From the IMG/VR virus record IMGVR_UViG_3300045241_000082, positions 1 through 34,096 of that record: 34,096 nucleotides of DNA, one strand, 5' to 3'. A model generated the notes under the pieces. The model was not told where the DNA came from and did not search any database. It worked only from the letters and a program-made list of their open reading frames with translations. Position 1 is the stretch's first letter, and the number at the start of each line of letters is the position of its first letter. A program made the position numbers and the translations under genes. Below, one piece after another: positions 7,370 to 16,500 of the stretch. Source of the DNA: a virus.

Positions 7370-8785
7370 GTGAAGTTGCCGTTCGGCCTCACCATCGTGC
7401 GCACAAAAGCGCTGCGCCTCGTCGCCGCGCAGCAGGCGAAACTGCAGTCGGTCGCCGCGGCGGGCGGCCGTGGGTGGTTTCCGATCATCCGCGAGCCGTA
7501 CACGGGGGCCTGGCAGCGCAACGACGAGCTCGCCGTGCCGAGCGTGCTCTGCTACTCGGTCGTCTACGCGTGCGTCACGCTCATCGCGTCGGACATCGGG
7601 AAGCTCCGCATCAAGCTCGTCGAGGAAGACGCCGAAGGCATCACGGTCGAGATCGAGAACCCGGCGTACTCGCCCGTGCTGCGCAAACCGAACAGTTATC
7701 AGAATCGGATCAAGTTCCTCGAACAGTGGGTGGTCTCGAAGCTCCTGTTCGGGAACACGTACCTCTTGAAGCAGCGCGACGCGCGTGGGGTCGTGCGCGG
7801 CCTCTATGTGCTCGATCCGTCGCGCGTGACGGTGGCCGTGTCGCCCGACGGCGCGGTGTTCTACCAACTGTCGACCGACAACCTCGCGGGCCTCGAGGCG
7901 CAGGTCACCGTGCCTGCCGCCGAGATGATCCACGACGTGATGGTGCCGCTCTATCACCCGCTGATCGGCGTGTCGCCCATCACAGCGTGCGGACTGGCCG
8001 CGGTGCAGGGCCTGCACGTCCAGGCGAACGCGTCGAACTTCTTCGGCAACGGCGCGAATCCCTCCGGCGTCGTCACCGCGCCCGGGCACATCCCGCCTGA
8101 AGTCGTCGAGCGGTTGAAGACGACGTGGGCGACGGAGTTCACCGGCGAGAACGCGGGCAAGGTCGCGATCATGGGCGACGGGCTCAAGTTCGAAGCGATG
8201 ACGATGAGCGCGGTCGACGCGCAGCTCATCGATCAGCTCAAGTGGACGGGCGAGAACGTGTGCACAGCGTTCCACGTGCCCGCGTACATGGTCGGCGTCG
8301 GGCCGATGCCCTCGTACAACAACGTCGAGGCGCTGCAAGGGCAGTACTACACGCAGTGTTTGCAGACGCTCATCGAGTGCATCGAACTCCTGCTCGATGA
8401 AGGGCTCGGGCTCGCGTCGACGCTCTACACCGAACTCGACATCGACAGTCTCCTGCGCATGGACACGGCGACGAAGACGAAGGCGGCGGCGGACCTGATC
8501 GGCTCGGGCGCGTGGGCCCCGAACGAAGCACGGAAGCGCTGGTTCAATCTGCGCGGCGTCGCGGGCGGCGACTCGCCGTATCTGCAGCAGCAGAATTATT
8601 CGCTCGCCGCGCTCGCCAAACGCGACGCGAAGGCGGATCCGTTCGCAGGCGCGACCCCACCGCCCGCGCCAACCCCGCCGCCGACGAACCCGCCGATGAA
8701 GGCCGCTGATGCCGTGCTGGTGACGTTCGACCTGGTCGACACAATCTTGGCGCACGAATATCAATTCGCCGAGGCGGCGCTGTGA
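7370..8785 (+). CDS. Portal protein, HK97-like
   Basis: This 471-residue protein forms the dodecameric ring through which DNA enters and leaves the head. Signatures of the HK97-type portal are VYACVTLIASDIGKLRIKL, the LLFGNTYLL strand, LYVLDPSRVTV, the wing segment HVQANASNFFGNGANPSGVV, and HVPAYMVGVG with NNVEALQGQYYTQCL. GTG 7370 is chosen because GAGGA lies ten bases upstream and longer in-frame starts run into the previous gene. The gene lies after the capsid gene, whereas most HK97-like phages have it before the protease and capsid. Confidence 0.93.
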   Translation: MKLPFGLTIVRTKALRLVAAQQAKLQSVAAAGGRGWFPIIREPYTGAWQRNDELAVPSVLCYSVVYACVTLIASDIGKLRIKLVEEDAEGITVEIENPAYSPVLRKPNSYQNRIKFLEQWVVSKLLFGNTYLLKQRDARGVVRGLYVLDPSRVTVAVSPDGAVFYQLSTDNLAGLEAQVTVPAAEMIHDVMVPLYHPLIGVSPITACGLAAVQGLHVQANASNFFGNGANPSGVVTAPGHIPPEVVERLKTTWATEFTGENAGKVAIMGDGLKFEAMTMSAVDAQLIDQLKWTGENVCTAFHVPAYMVGVGPMPSYNNVEALQGQYYTQCLQTLIECIELLLDEGLGLASTLYTELDIDSLLRMDTATKTKAAADLIGSGAWAPNEARKRWFNLRGVAGGDSPYLQQQNYSLAALAKRDAKADPFAGATPPPAPTPPPTNPPMKAADAVLVTFDLVDTILAHEYQFAEAAL

Positions 8786-9429
8786 GCCGCGAGGAACTCA
8801 CCGTGCTCTTGCGAGGGATTGTGCCGACGGTGCGTCGCGCGGTGAGCGAGGGCCTCGTCGAGTTGGCCGCGACCGTGTCGGCGCTCGCGGCGCGGGTGCA
8901 GGCGCTCGAAGGCTTGCCGCCCGGCAAGGACGGCGTCAACGGCCAGGACGGCGCACCGGGCCCGCAGGGCGACCGCGGGGCCGACGGACGCGACGGCCGC
9001 GACGGGAAGGACGGCCTCGCCGGAAAGGACGGCGCACCGGGCCCGCAAGGGCAGAAAGGCGTCGACGGCACGGACGGGATCGACGCGTTCGACTTCGAGC
9101 CGACGTACGACGGCGAACGGACGTTCACGTTCACCTGGACCAAGGGCGACCGCGTCGTCACCCGCGCGTTCCAGATGCCGGTCGTGATCTATCGGGGCGT
9201 CTGGGCCGAGGGCCGGGCGTACGACGCCGGGGACGCCACGACCTGGGGCGGCGCGACGTGGACGGCCGTGCGGGCGACGTCGGCCCGCCCAGGCCTCGCC
9301 AGCGAGGACTCCCGGGCCTGGGTGCTGTCGAGTAAGGCCGGGCGCGACGGCAAACCGGGCAAGGACGGCACGAACGGCACGCCGGGCCGCGACGGGAAGG
9401 ATTACGGGGCATGGCCGCAGCGCTCGTGA
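8782..9429 (+). CDS. Collagen-like protein with carbohydrate-binding-like module
   Basis: This 215-residue protein starts at GTG 8782, overlapping the portal stop. It has a short helical N-terminus (1-45), a Gly-X-Y collagen-like stretch of about 18 triplets (48-101), a globular part, a module resembling chitin-binding CBM5/12 domains (138-182: YRGVWAEGRAYDAGDATTWGG then W), and a second collagen-like stretch (187-206). Collagen-like repeats form trimeric rods in phage fibres. Its place between portal and connector suggests a neck or head fibre that may bind surface polysaccharide, but this is inference. Confidence 0.85.
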   Translation: MSREELTVLLRGIVPTVRRAVSEGLVELAATVSALAARVQALEGLPPGKDGVNGQDGAPGPQGDRGADGRDGRDGKDGLAGKDGAPGPQGQKGVDGTDGIDAFDFEPTYDGERTFTFTWTKGDRVVTRAFQMPVVIYRGVWAEGRAYDAGDATTWGGATWTAVRATSARPGLASEDSRAWVLSSKAGRDGKPGKDGTNGTPGRDGKDYGAWPQRS

Positions 9430-9761
9430 CGTGGGATCGCGTGAAGCGCGAGCTGGGCCTCTCGGGCGACGACCAGCAGACGCTCGTGATGGAGAAGGCC
9501 GTCGAGGCCTCCGCGCTCGTGCTGCGTCGGATCGCCGGGTACATCACGCGCAAGCAACCGATGTGGGACGACACGACCGACCCGGCCCAGGACCAGGACT
9601 TCGCGCTGGTACAGGCGGCGGTCCTCGCACAGACGCTCGCGCTCTATCGCTTCCGCGGTGACGACGACGAGGGCCGCGAGCGGGCGGGCGCGAACATGTA
9701 CGACCTCGATCCCGTCGTCGTCCGCATCGTCTCGCAACTGGAGGACCCGACCTGTGCGTGA
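9411..9761 (+). CDS. Head-tail connector, gp6-like
   Basis: This 116-residue protein matches the gp6-like head-tail connector family, which docks below the portal. The pattern TWDRVKRELGLSGDDQQTLV, the all-helical middle and the terminal LDPVVVRIVSQLEDP are characteristic. It starts at ATG 9411 inside the end of the collagen-like gene (19-base overlap). The next gene starts at GTG 9754, within this one's last codons. Confidence 0.85.
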   Translation: MAAALVTWDRVKRELGLSGDDQQTLVMEKAVEASALVLRRIAGYITRKQPMWDDTTDPAQDQDFALVQAAVLAQTLALYRFRGDDDEGRERAGANMYDLDPVVVRIVSQLEDPTCA

Positions 9762-10401
9762 CGCGCCGCGCTGCTGGCCGGATGAGACGGTCGCCCTTGT
9801 TGCGACCGGGCCGAGTCTCTCGGTCGGCGACCTCGCGCGTGTGCGCGGGCGCTACAAGGTCATCGCCATCAACGACGCGATCAGCATCGCGCCGTGGGCC
9901 GAGGTGCTCTATTCGAGCGACGTGCGGTGGTGGCGGCGCTATCAGGGCGTGCCGAACTTCCGCGGTGCGAAGTTCTCGATCGGGCGCAGCCGGGGACGGC
10001 GCGACCCGATCGCCCCGTACGACGACATCGAGGTCCTCGAACATACCGGCATCGACGGGCTCGAACCCTTGCCGCACGGGCTGCGCTCGGGCGAGCACTC
10101 GGGGTACGCGGCGATCAATCTCGCGGTCCACTTCGGGGCGGCCCGACTCGTGCTGCTCGGCTACGACCTCGGCTTGCCCGCGATCGGGCCGTCACACTTT
10201 TTTGGACGCCATCCGGCCGGGCTGCCGGAAACGACCGCGCCCGAGTTCGCGCGCTTCCGTGCGCACTATGCGTCGCTCGCGGTCGAACTCGACACGCGCG
10301 GGATCGTGGTCGTGAACTGCGCGCCGACCACGCGCCTCGAGGTGTTTCCCGTGCGGCCGCTCGCCCATGTGCTCGACGATGCGGGGGCCGCATGTCTGTA
10401 G
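9754..10401 (+). CDS. MptE/DUF115-like protein, possible glycan-modifying enzyme
   Basis: This 215-residue protein resembles the DUF115/MptE-like family, which includes Rossmann-like transferases. Visible motifs are VALVATGPSL (13-22), a nucleotide-binding-type loop, VIAINDAI (36-43), SGEHSGYAAINLAVHFGA (112-129) and LVLLGYDLG (132-140). GTG 9754 has GGAGG nine bases upstream. It lies inside the connector operon, so it may modify a virion protein or glycan. The exact reaction cannot be read from the sequence. A sialyltransferase-like role is an alternative. Confidence 0.6.
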   Translation: MRDAPRCWPDETVALVATGPSLSVGDLARVRGRYKVIAINDAISIAPWAEVLYSSDVRWWRRYQGVPNFRGAKFSIGRSRGRRDPIAPYDDIEVLEHTGIDGLEPLPHGLRSGEHSGYAAINLAVHFGAARLVLLGYDLGLPAIGPSHFFGRHPAGLPETTAPEFARFRAHYASLAVELDTRGIVVVNCAPTTRLEVFPVRPLAHVLDDAGAACL

Positions 10402-10751
10402 CGAGCGCGGGCGTGCGCGATCGCCTCGTACGGGTCGAGTGGCGTCCCGTCGCCGATGACGTCGAGGCGTCGGGTTTTCCCAAGGACGACTGGACGACGT
10501 ATCGCGACGTGTATATGGCGCGCACGATTGCGCCCGCCACGGAGCGCTTTCAATCGGACCAGACGTCCGCGGTGGCGACCGCGCGCTGGGAATGCGAGTA
10601 CCTCGCCGACATGGACCCAGACGTCACCGATGTGCCGAAGCGCTTCCGGTTGCAGTACGGCGGGCGCGCGTTCGACATCGTGTCGGCCTCGGTCATCGGG
10701 CGACAGCGGGCGCTCGCGCTCATGACGCTCGCGCCGTCGGGAGTGGCGTGA
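10392..10751 (+). CDS. Head-tail adaptor (joining protein), gp7/gp16-like
   Basis: This 119-residue protein resembles the phage head-tail joining family. It begins with LVRVEWRPVADDVEASGFP and ends with the typical beta-rich half RFRLQYGGRAFDIVSASVIG..RALALMTLA. ATG 10392 overlaps the preceding stop by ten bases. It should form the stopper ring below the connector. The next start (ATG 10751) overlaps its stop. Confidence 0.85.
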   Translation: MSVASAGVRDRLVRVEWRPVADDVEASGFPKDDWTTYRDVYMARTIAPATERFQSDQTSAVATARWECEYLADMDPDVTDVPKRFRLQYGGRAFDIVSASVIGRQRALALMTLAPSGVA

Positions 10752-11167
10752 TGGTCCGCCTGAAGATCAACGGGCCACTCGCGCTCGGGAAGAACCTTGC
10801 GACCGTCTCGGGCGCCATCGCCAAGCCGCAGCTCGCGGCGATCGTGACGCGCGCGGCCGAGCCGATGCGGTCGCGCATGGGCGAGCTGGCTCCGCGGAGC
10901 AACGAGCCGAAGCGGATGGGCCATCTCGCCGACAACATCGTGACCGAGATAGTCACCGACGCCGCCGAGGTGACGGTCGCGGTCGGTCCCGCGTGGCGCT
11001 TCTGGTACGCGCGCTATGACGAGTTCGGGACCGTCAAGGAATCAGCCAAGCCCTTCATGCGACCGGCGTTTGACGCGACGCAGGACGAATCGTTTGCGCT
11101 GATCGCGGCGAACGTGTGGCCGCTCATGGTGAGCGCGGTCGCGACGCCCACGGAGACCGCGCCGTGA
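10751..11167 (+). CDS. HK97 gp10-like head-tail or tail completion protein
   Basis: This 138-residue protein shows the HK97 gp10 signature: paired helices, an AVGPAWRFWYARYDEFGT segment, and the ESAKPFMRPAFDAT motif near the end. It lies in its usual place between the joining protein and the tail terminator. ATG 10751 overlaps the previous stop (TGATG). Confidence 0.9.
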   Translation: MVRLKINGPLALGKNLATVSGAIAKPQLAAIVTRAAEPMRSRMGELAPRSNEPKRMGHLADNIVTEIVTDAAEVTVAVGPAWRFWYARYDEFGTVKESAKPFMRPAFDATQDESFALIAANVWPLMVSAVATPTETAP

Positions 11168-12294
11168 CGGCCTATCAATCTCGCATTCTCGCCGATGGCG
11201 CGAGCGCGTACTGGCCGCTCGACGATCCGCCGGGCAGCGTGATTGCGCGTGATCGCGCGGGCGCACTAGGCGGCGCAATCAATGGCGGCGTGACGCTCGG
11301 CGTCCCGGGCGTGCTCGCGACGGGCGCATCGGCGATGACGTTCAACGGTATCGATGGGCACATCGGCACGGGCGCGCCGCTCGCGCTGCCGACCGTCGTG
11401 ACGCTCGAATGCTGGTTCCGCCTGACGGATGCGACCCAAAATCCGATGCTGTCGACGCGCGATGGCAGCGACGGCGACCGCTTTATCTTTGGCGTCTACT
11501 CGACGCGCTTGATCATGTACAGCGCGAGCGGCAATTTCAGCGCCGCCGCCAACTTGAACGACGACCAGTGGCATCACGCGGTCGCCGTGCTCGACGGCGC
11601 GATGTGCGCGTTCTACCTCAACGGGCAACTAGACACCTCATTCGCGTTCGTGCGCACAATCCCGGGCGCGAACCCGATCCGCATCGGGCGCGATGGGAGC
11701 GAATACCTCGCGGGCGTCCTGCAAGATGTCGCGATCTATCCGCGCGCGCTCACGCCGACGGAAATTGCCGATCACTATGCGCTCCAACTCGCGCCGCCTG
11801 CGCCGCCCGCGCATCTCACGATGCTCGAAGCGGTCCGCGCGCGGCTTCTGCAAGTGCCCGAAGTGGTGGCGCTCGTCGGTGACTGCGTGACGCTGCTCAT
11901 CAGTCAGCAGTCGCCCGCCTCGCGGGCTATTCGGTTGCAGGAAATCAGCCGTGTGGATTCCGCCCATCTGCGCGGGGCCGATGATCTGCGGACCTCGCGG
12001 ATTCAGGTCGACGTGTTCGTCAAGAAGGGCGACGGCGACGCGTACGCCGTCGCGCACGACATCACCGACGCCGTCCGCGGCGACTTCGTCGGCGGCGTCC
12101 CGACCGGGCTGGTCGGGTTCCGCGGCGTCGTGGGCGATGTCGCCATCACGTCCGTCACGGGCGGGATTCAGCGGGAAATGTTCGACGCCGACGAGTTGCA
12201 AGTCGTACGCGTGCTCTCGGAGTACTTCGTCTGGTTCAAACACCTTGGCGGCGTCTCGCCACTTTCACCACGAGAGATTCCGTCATGGACGTAA
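11164..12294 (+). CDS. LamG lectin domain fused to a tail terminator (DUF3168-like)
   Basis: This 376-residue protein has two parts. Residues 1-212 are a concanavalin-like LamG jelly roll (SAYWPLDD, TLECWFRLTDAT, DDQWHHAVAVLDG, AFYLNGQLD, LQDVAIYPRALTPTEIADHY). Residues 218-376 look like a tail terminator of the DUF3168/gp9 type (MLEAVRARLLQVPEVVALVG, IQVDVFVKKGDGDAYAVAHDITDAVRG, then a strand-rich end). Its place between gp10 and the tail tube is exactly that of the terminator. GTG 11164 overlaps the previous stop. The lectin part would decorate the tail top with a sugar-binding domain. The fusion is continuous with no frameshift. Confidence 0.8.
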   Translation: MTAYQSRILADGASAYWPLDDPPGSVIARDRAGALGGAINGGVTLGVPGVLATGASAMTFNGIDGHIGTGAPLALPTVVTLECWFRLTDATQNPMLSTRDGSDGDRFIFGVYSTRLIMYSASGNFSAAANLNDDQWHHAVAVLDGAMCAFYLNGQLDTSFAFVRTIPGANPIRIGRDGSEYLAGVLQDVAIYPRALTPTEIADHYALQLAPPAPPAHLTMLEAVRARLLQVPEVVALVGDCVTLLISQQSPASRAIRLQEISRVDSAHLRGADDLRTSRIQVDVFVKKGDGDAYAVAHDITDAVRGDFVGGVPTGLVGFRGVVGDVAITSVTGGIQREMFDADELQVVRVLSEYFVWFKHLGGVSPLSPREIPSWT

Positions 12295-12776
12295 CCGAAA
12301 CCTATTACGAGGGCCAAGCCTTCACGGGCTACGGCTCGCAGCTCATGGTCGGGCAAGGCGGTGCGAGCCCGCAGACGTTTGCCGCGATCGCTGACGTCGA
12401 GACCATCACCCCCGGCGACATGACGACGAACGTGATCCAGAAAACCCATCTGCGGTCGCCCGAAGCGCATCACGAAAAGATGGCGGGGCTGCGCGACTCG
12501 GGCGCGTTCAGCATCACGGGCAACTGGCGACCGGAGCACGGCTCGCAGTCGAATGCGGGCGGCGACGGCCACACGCAGGGCGGCTTGATCGCCCTCTGGC
12601 GCACGCGCGAGGAACGCGAGTTCAAGATCGTGCTCCCGATTGGCTCGCCGCCGATCGAGTGGCCGTTCAAGGGCGTGGTGACGAAGTTCCAGCCGGGCGC
12701 GCTCGGCATCGACGACAAGGTCCCGTTCACGGCCGAGATCACGCCGCTGAAGGACTTCTCGGCCGACCTGCCGTAA
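12285..12776 (+). CDS. Major tail tube protein
   Basis: This 163-residue protein lies between the tail terminator and the tail chaperones, the usual place for the tube subunit. It has the beta-rich pattern of tube proteins: GYGSQLMVGQGG near the start, the segment ADVETITPGDMTTNVIQ, and the strand-rich end KGVVTKFQPGALGIDDKVPF followed by TAEITPLKDF. ATG 12285 overlaps the fusion gene by ten bases. Confidence 0.85.
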   Translation: MDVTETYYEGQAFTGYGSQLMVGQGGASPQTFAAIADVETITPGDMTTNVIQKTHLRSPEAHHEKMAGLRDSGAFSITGNWRPEHGSQSNAGGDGHTQGGLIALWRTREEREFKIVLPIGSPPIEWPFKGVVTKFQPGALGIDDKVPFTAEITPLKDFSADLP

Positions 12777-12787
12777 CGAGGTGAGCC

Positions 12788-13237
12788 GTGGCGAATATTC
12801 AACGGGGCGAAGCGGAGCTGATCATCGACGGGAAGCCGTACACGCTCGTCGTCGACCTGAACGCGTGCTGCGAATTCGAAGCGATGATCAGTACGCCCGC
12901 CAACCCCGTGTTGTTCGCGGCCGGGTTCCAACGCGTCATCGACGGCCGCATCACGGAAACGCGCGCGTTCATCTGGGCGGCGCTCCGGCGGCATCACAAG
13001 CTGTCGCTCGACGACGTCAACGAGCTCATCCAGCAGGCCGGGGGCGTGTTCGGCGGCGGCGTGCGCCTGTTCACCGACGCGATTCGCGAGCTGATCATGC
13101 CGTCGCTCCGACCCGACCCCGAGGACGAGGTCGCGATCCAGGACGGCCCGACGAGCCGCCCTATCGCGGCGGTGCCGCCGATGGGCACCGCTGGAACTGG
13201 TCGCAGCTCTACCGGCAAGCGCGTGAAATCGGCCTGA
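12788..13237 (+). CDS. Tail assembly chaperone, upstream frame (GTA gp10/gpG-like)
   Basis: This 149-residue protein begins ANIQRGEAELIIDGKPYTLV followed by DLNACCEFEAM and a helical region (FQRVIDGRITETRAFIWAAL), matching the small tail chaperone of phages and gene transfer agents. GTG 12788 has GAGGTG upstream. Its end (from about residue 115) is low-complexity and appears to be the region where ribosomes leave this frame for the overlapping -1 frame. Confidence 0.8.
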   Translation: MANIQRGEAELIIDGKPYTLVVDLNACCEFEAMISTPANPVLFAAGFQRVIDGRITETRAFIWAALRRHHKLSLDDVNELIQQAGGVFGGGVRLFTDAIRELIMPSLRPDPEDEVAIQDGPTSRPIAAVPPMGTAGTGRSSTGKRVKSA

Positions 13238-13533
13238 CGCGCGACGAGTTCTGGTCGTCGACGCCGCGCGAGCTGTACCGGGAGTTCGCGGCCGAAAATG
13301 CGCGCCGCCGCAACGCCGCGAATCGCGATGCGCGGTTGGCCTGGCTCACGGTGCAGATCTGGGCGTCGACGAAATCGAAAAACCGGATGCCGTCACTGGA
13401 TCGCTATCTCGTGCAGGCCGACGCGACGCCCGCGACGCCCGAAGGCAAAGCGCGGCAACACCTCGCGGCGCTCCGCGTCTTGAGCGCGCAGTTCGGCATT
13501 CCGCTGCGGCAAGGCGACCAGACGGTGAGTTGA
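13183..13533 (+). CDS. Tail assembly chaperone, downstream frame reached by probable frameshift
   Basis: A second helical domain lies in the -1 frame relative to 12788: HRWNWSQLYRQAREIGLTRD, EFWSSTPRELYREFAAENAR and a further helix. This is the typical second tail-chaperone domain (Trp-rich entry, DEFW motif). The frame has no ATG or GTG start until 13387, inside the domain, so it is probably made as a fusion to the preceding protein by -1 frameshifting, as for lambda gpG-GT. No classic slippery heptamer was found around 13100-13183, so the exact slip site and the start given here are approximate. Confidence 0.65.
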   Translation, partial: GHRWNWSQLYRQAREIGLTRDEFWSSTPRELYREFAAENARRRNAANRDARLAWLTVQIWASTKSKNRMPSLDRYLVQADATPATPEGKARQHLAALRVLSAQFGIPLRQGDQTVS

Positions 13534-13537
13534 GCGC

Positions 13538-16500
13538 ATGGCAAACACGACCATTGTCGGTACGCTCCGCACGCTGCTCGTCGCCGAGACGACGCAGTTC
13601 GACGAGGCGCTCAAGCGCTCGACGGCGGGTGCGCAGGCCTGGGCGAAGGACCTCGGGGCCATCGGCACGCAGGCGGCGTCCGTCGGCCAGACCGTCGCCG
13701 ACAAACTGACGGCTCCGCTCGCGACGCTCGGCACGACCGCCCAGGCCGTGACGACGACCGTCGAAGCGAGTCTCGGTGGGATGCGCGGGGCCCTCGAGGC
13801 TTCGCACGCCGACGTCACGAAGCTCGGCGACGCGTTCAAGGGCGTCACGGCGGCGACCCCAGGGCCCGCGATGGCCGGGGCGGTGAAGGGCGCGACCGAC
13901 GCCGTCGAGGGTCTGGGTAAGGCGGGCACGAAGGCGTACGACGTCTTCCACGGGCTCGGCACCGACGCGCCGCAGCAGATCAACAAAGTCGGCGCGGCAG
14001 CGAAGCAAGCGTCGAACGATGTCGGCGGCATCGCCGGGTCGTTCAAAGTGGTCGCGGCGACCGTCGGGGTCGGGTTCGCGGTCACGCAAGTCATCGACTT
14101 CGGCAAAGCCATCGTCGAGGACGCCGGGCACATCGCGGACCTGTCGGCGAAGGTCGGCATCTCGGCCGAGGCGGTGCAGCGGTTCGGATTCGCGGCCTCG
14201 CAGACCGGCGCGAGCATGGACACGATCACCGGGGCCATCGGGAAGATGAACGTCAACCTCGCGGGCGGCGACAAGAGCACCGTCACCGCGCTCGATCAGA
14301 TCGGGTTGTCGTTCAAGGACGTCCGCGCGATGAAGCCGGAAGATGCGTTCGCGGCCATCGCGCAGGCGATCCAACAGATTCCCGACCCGATGCTCCAGGC
14401 CGAGGCGGCGACGAAGCTCTTCGGAAAAACCGGCATGGAACTGTTGCCGGCGATTAACGCGAACCTCATCGACATCGGCAACTCCGCGAAGGTGATGAGC
14501 GATCACACCGTCGAGGAGCTCGACAAGGCCGGAGACGAGTGGGCCAAGTTCGTCAACAACCTCAAAGTCTCGACCGCCGAGTTCATGGTCTGGAGCAAAG
14601 AGAACGCGCCCAAGTACGCGTTCGGCGTCGCCGGGCTCGCGGCGCAGGGCGCAGCTGCGCTCGTGAAGAACACGTTCGACGTGGTCTACGGCCAGAAGGC
14701 GGTCATCGCGGACGCCGCCACATCGCTCTCCGACGCGCTCGAGAAGGTGAAGGACCCGATGACGGGCGTCGGCTTGGCCGCGAAGTCGACCACCGGGCTG
14801 CTCGGCGATTACGGGGTCATTGCCGATCAAGCGAAGGAGAAATCCGACGCGCTCGCGGCGGCGCAGAAGAAATCCGCCGACGCCGCCGAGGCGCACCGCG
14901 CGAAGATCGCGGACCTCGCGGCGACGCTCTCCGGTGTCGGCGTCGCGCAGAAGGTGAAGGACCTCGACGAGGCGACGCAGCTCGCGGTGAAGACCTGGGG
15001 CGTTGGCGTCCTCAACGCGAAGGACCTCGTGGCGCAGGTGAAAGCGCTCGGCGACTCGGGTGTGGCGCTCACGCCGGTACTCATGGACGTCTACCGACAG
15101 CATGTCCAGCTGACCCTCGGCATCACGGGCACGGTCGACGCGATGAAGCTCCTGAAGAACGTCGGGGGTGATGTCGCGCCGATCTTGCGGGAGCAAGCGG
15201 CCGCGGCCGCGGAGCTCGCGGACAAATACAAGCAAGTCGGGAAGGGCACGAGCGGCGACGCGAATAAACTCATCGGCTCGCTCAGTGCGCTCAACGTCAA
15301 GCCCGGGAAGCCGCCGCCCGTCACCACGTCGTGGCAGTCGTCGATGGGCACGAGTCTCGCGGCCTCGGTGCCTGGCGCGCTGATGTCGGGCTTCTCGGCT
15401 GCGAAAAATAAAACCGGCGACGCGGGCAAACAAATCGGCGCGCAACTCGGCGGCACGCTCGCCCAGTCGGCGACGAAATCCGTGGTGCCCGCGATCACGA
15501 AAGCCGCAGGTAAGGGCCTCGGGCAGATGATCGGCGGCCTCGCCGGGAACGCGATCCCGATCATCGGCCCGATCATCGGCTCAGTCGTCGGCGGGCTCGT
15601 CGACAAAGCGTTCTCGCACAAGGGTCGCGATGCGACCGTGGCGTTCGCCGATTCGATGGGCGGGTTCGACGAGCTCCACAAGAAACTCGGCACTCTCGGG
15701 GCCGAGGGCGAGCAGATGTGGGTCAAGCTCACGGGCGTCGGGAAGAAGGACGAGAAGGGCGCGCAGAAGATCATCGACGACATCGGGAAGGCGTTCGAAG
15801 CCAACGACGCGAAGATCGCCGCCGAGGCGCAGAAGGCCCAGGAGCGGTTGCAACACCTGACCGACGACTTCGGGTCCCTGCAGAATTCGTTGCAGGTCTT
15901 CGGCGGCGTCGCGCCCGCGTCCCTGCGGCCGATGATCGCGGAACTTCAAAAGATGCCCGGGCTGACCGGGGAGATGCAGTCGACGCTCGCGGCGATCTCC
16001 CAGGACCCGTCGTGGCAGACGATGCAGCAGAAGGCGCAGGACCTCGGCATCGATCTCGCCGCGCTCGGGCCGAAGTTCCAGGAATCGAAGTTGACCGACG
16101 TCGCGCTCGGGTACGCGCGCGATCTCACGATGTTTTCTGACGCCGGCGCGGATATGACCGGCGTCCTCGCCGGCATGAGCGACGAGCTCTCGACGCTCTA
16201 CCAGGAATCGAAAAAGAACGGCGTCGCGCTGCCTGCGACGCTCGAGCCGTACATGACGCAGCTCGCCGCGATGGGCAAGCTCGTCGACGAGAACGGCGAC
16301 AAGGTCTCGAACCTCAACGACGTCGCGTTCAAGGACATCGAGGACAAGTCGCTCACGGACGTCGTCGACGTGCTCAAGGACATCAAAGATCTCCTGGCCG
16401 ACGCGCTGCCGAAGGCCGCCTCCGACGGAGCCGCGAAGATTCAAGACACCTTCGCGAAGCACCCGGTCACGATCCCGGTCGTGTACGGAGACCCGGGCAA

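Noticed and set aside
13346-15445. 699-residue minus-strand open frame opposite the tape measure gene
   Set aside because: Arg/Asp/Glu-rich shadow of the tape measure gene; no domain and no promoter or ribosome site.
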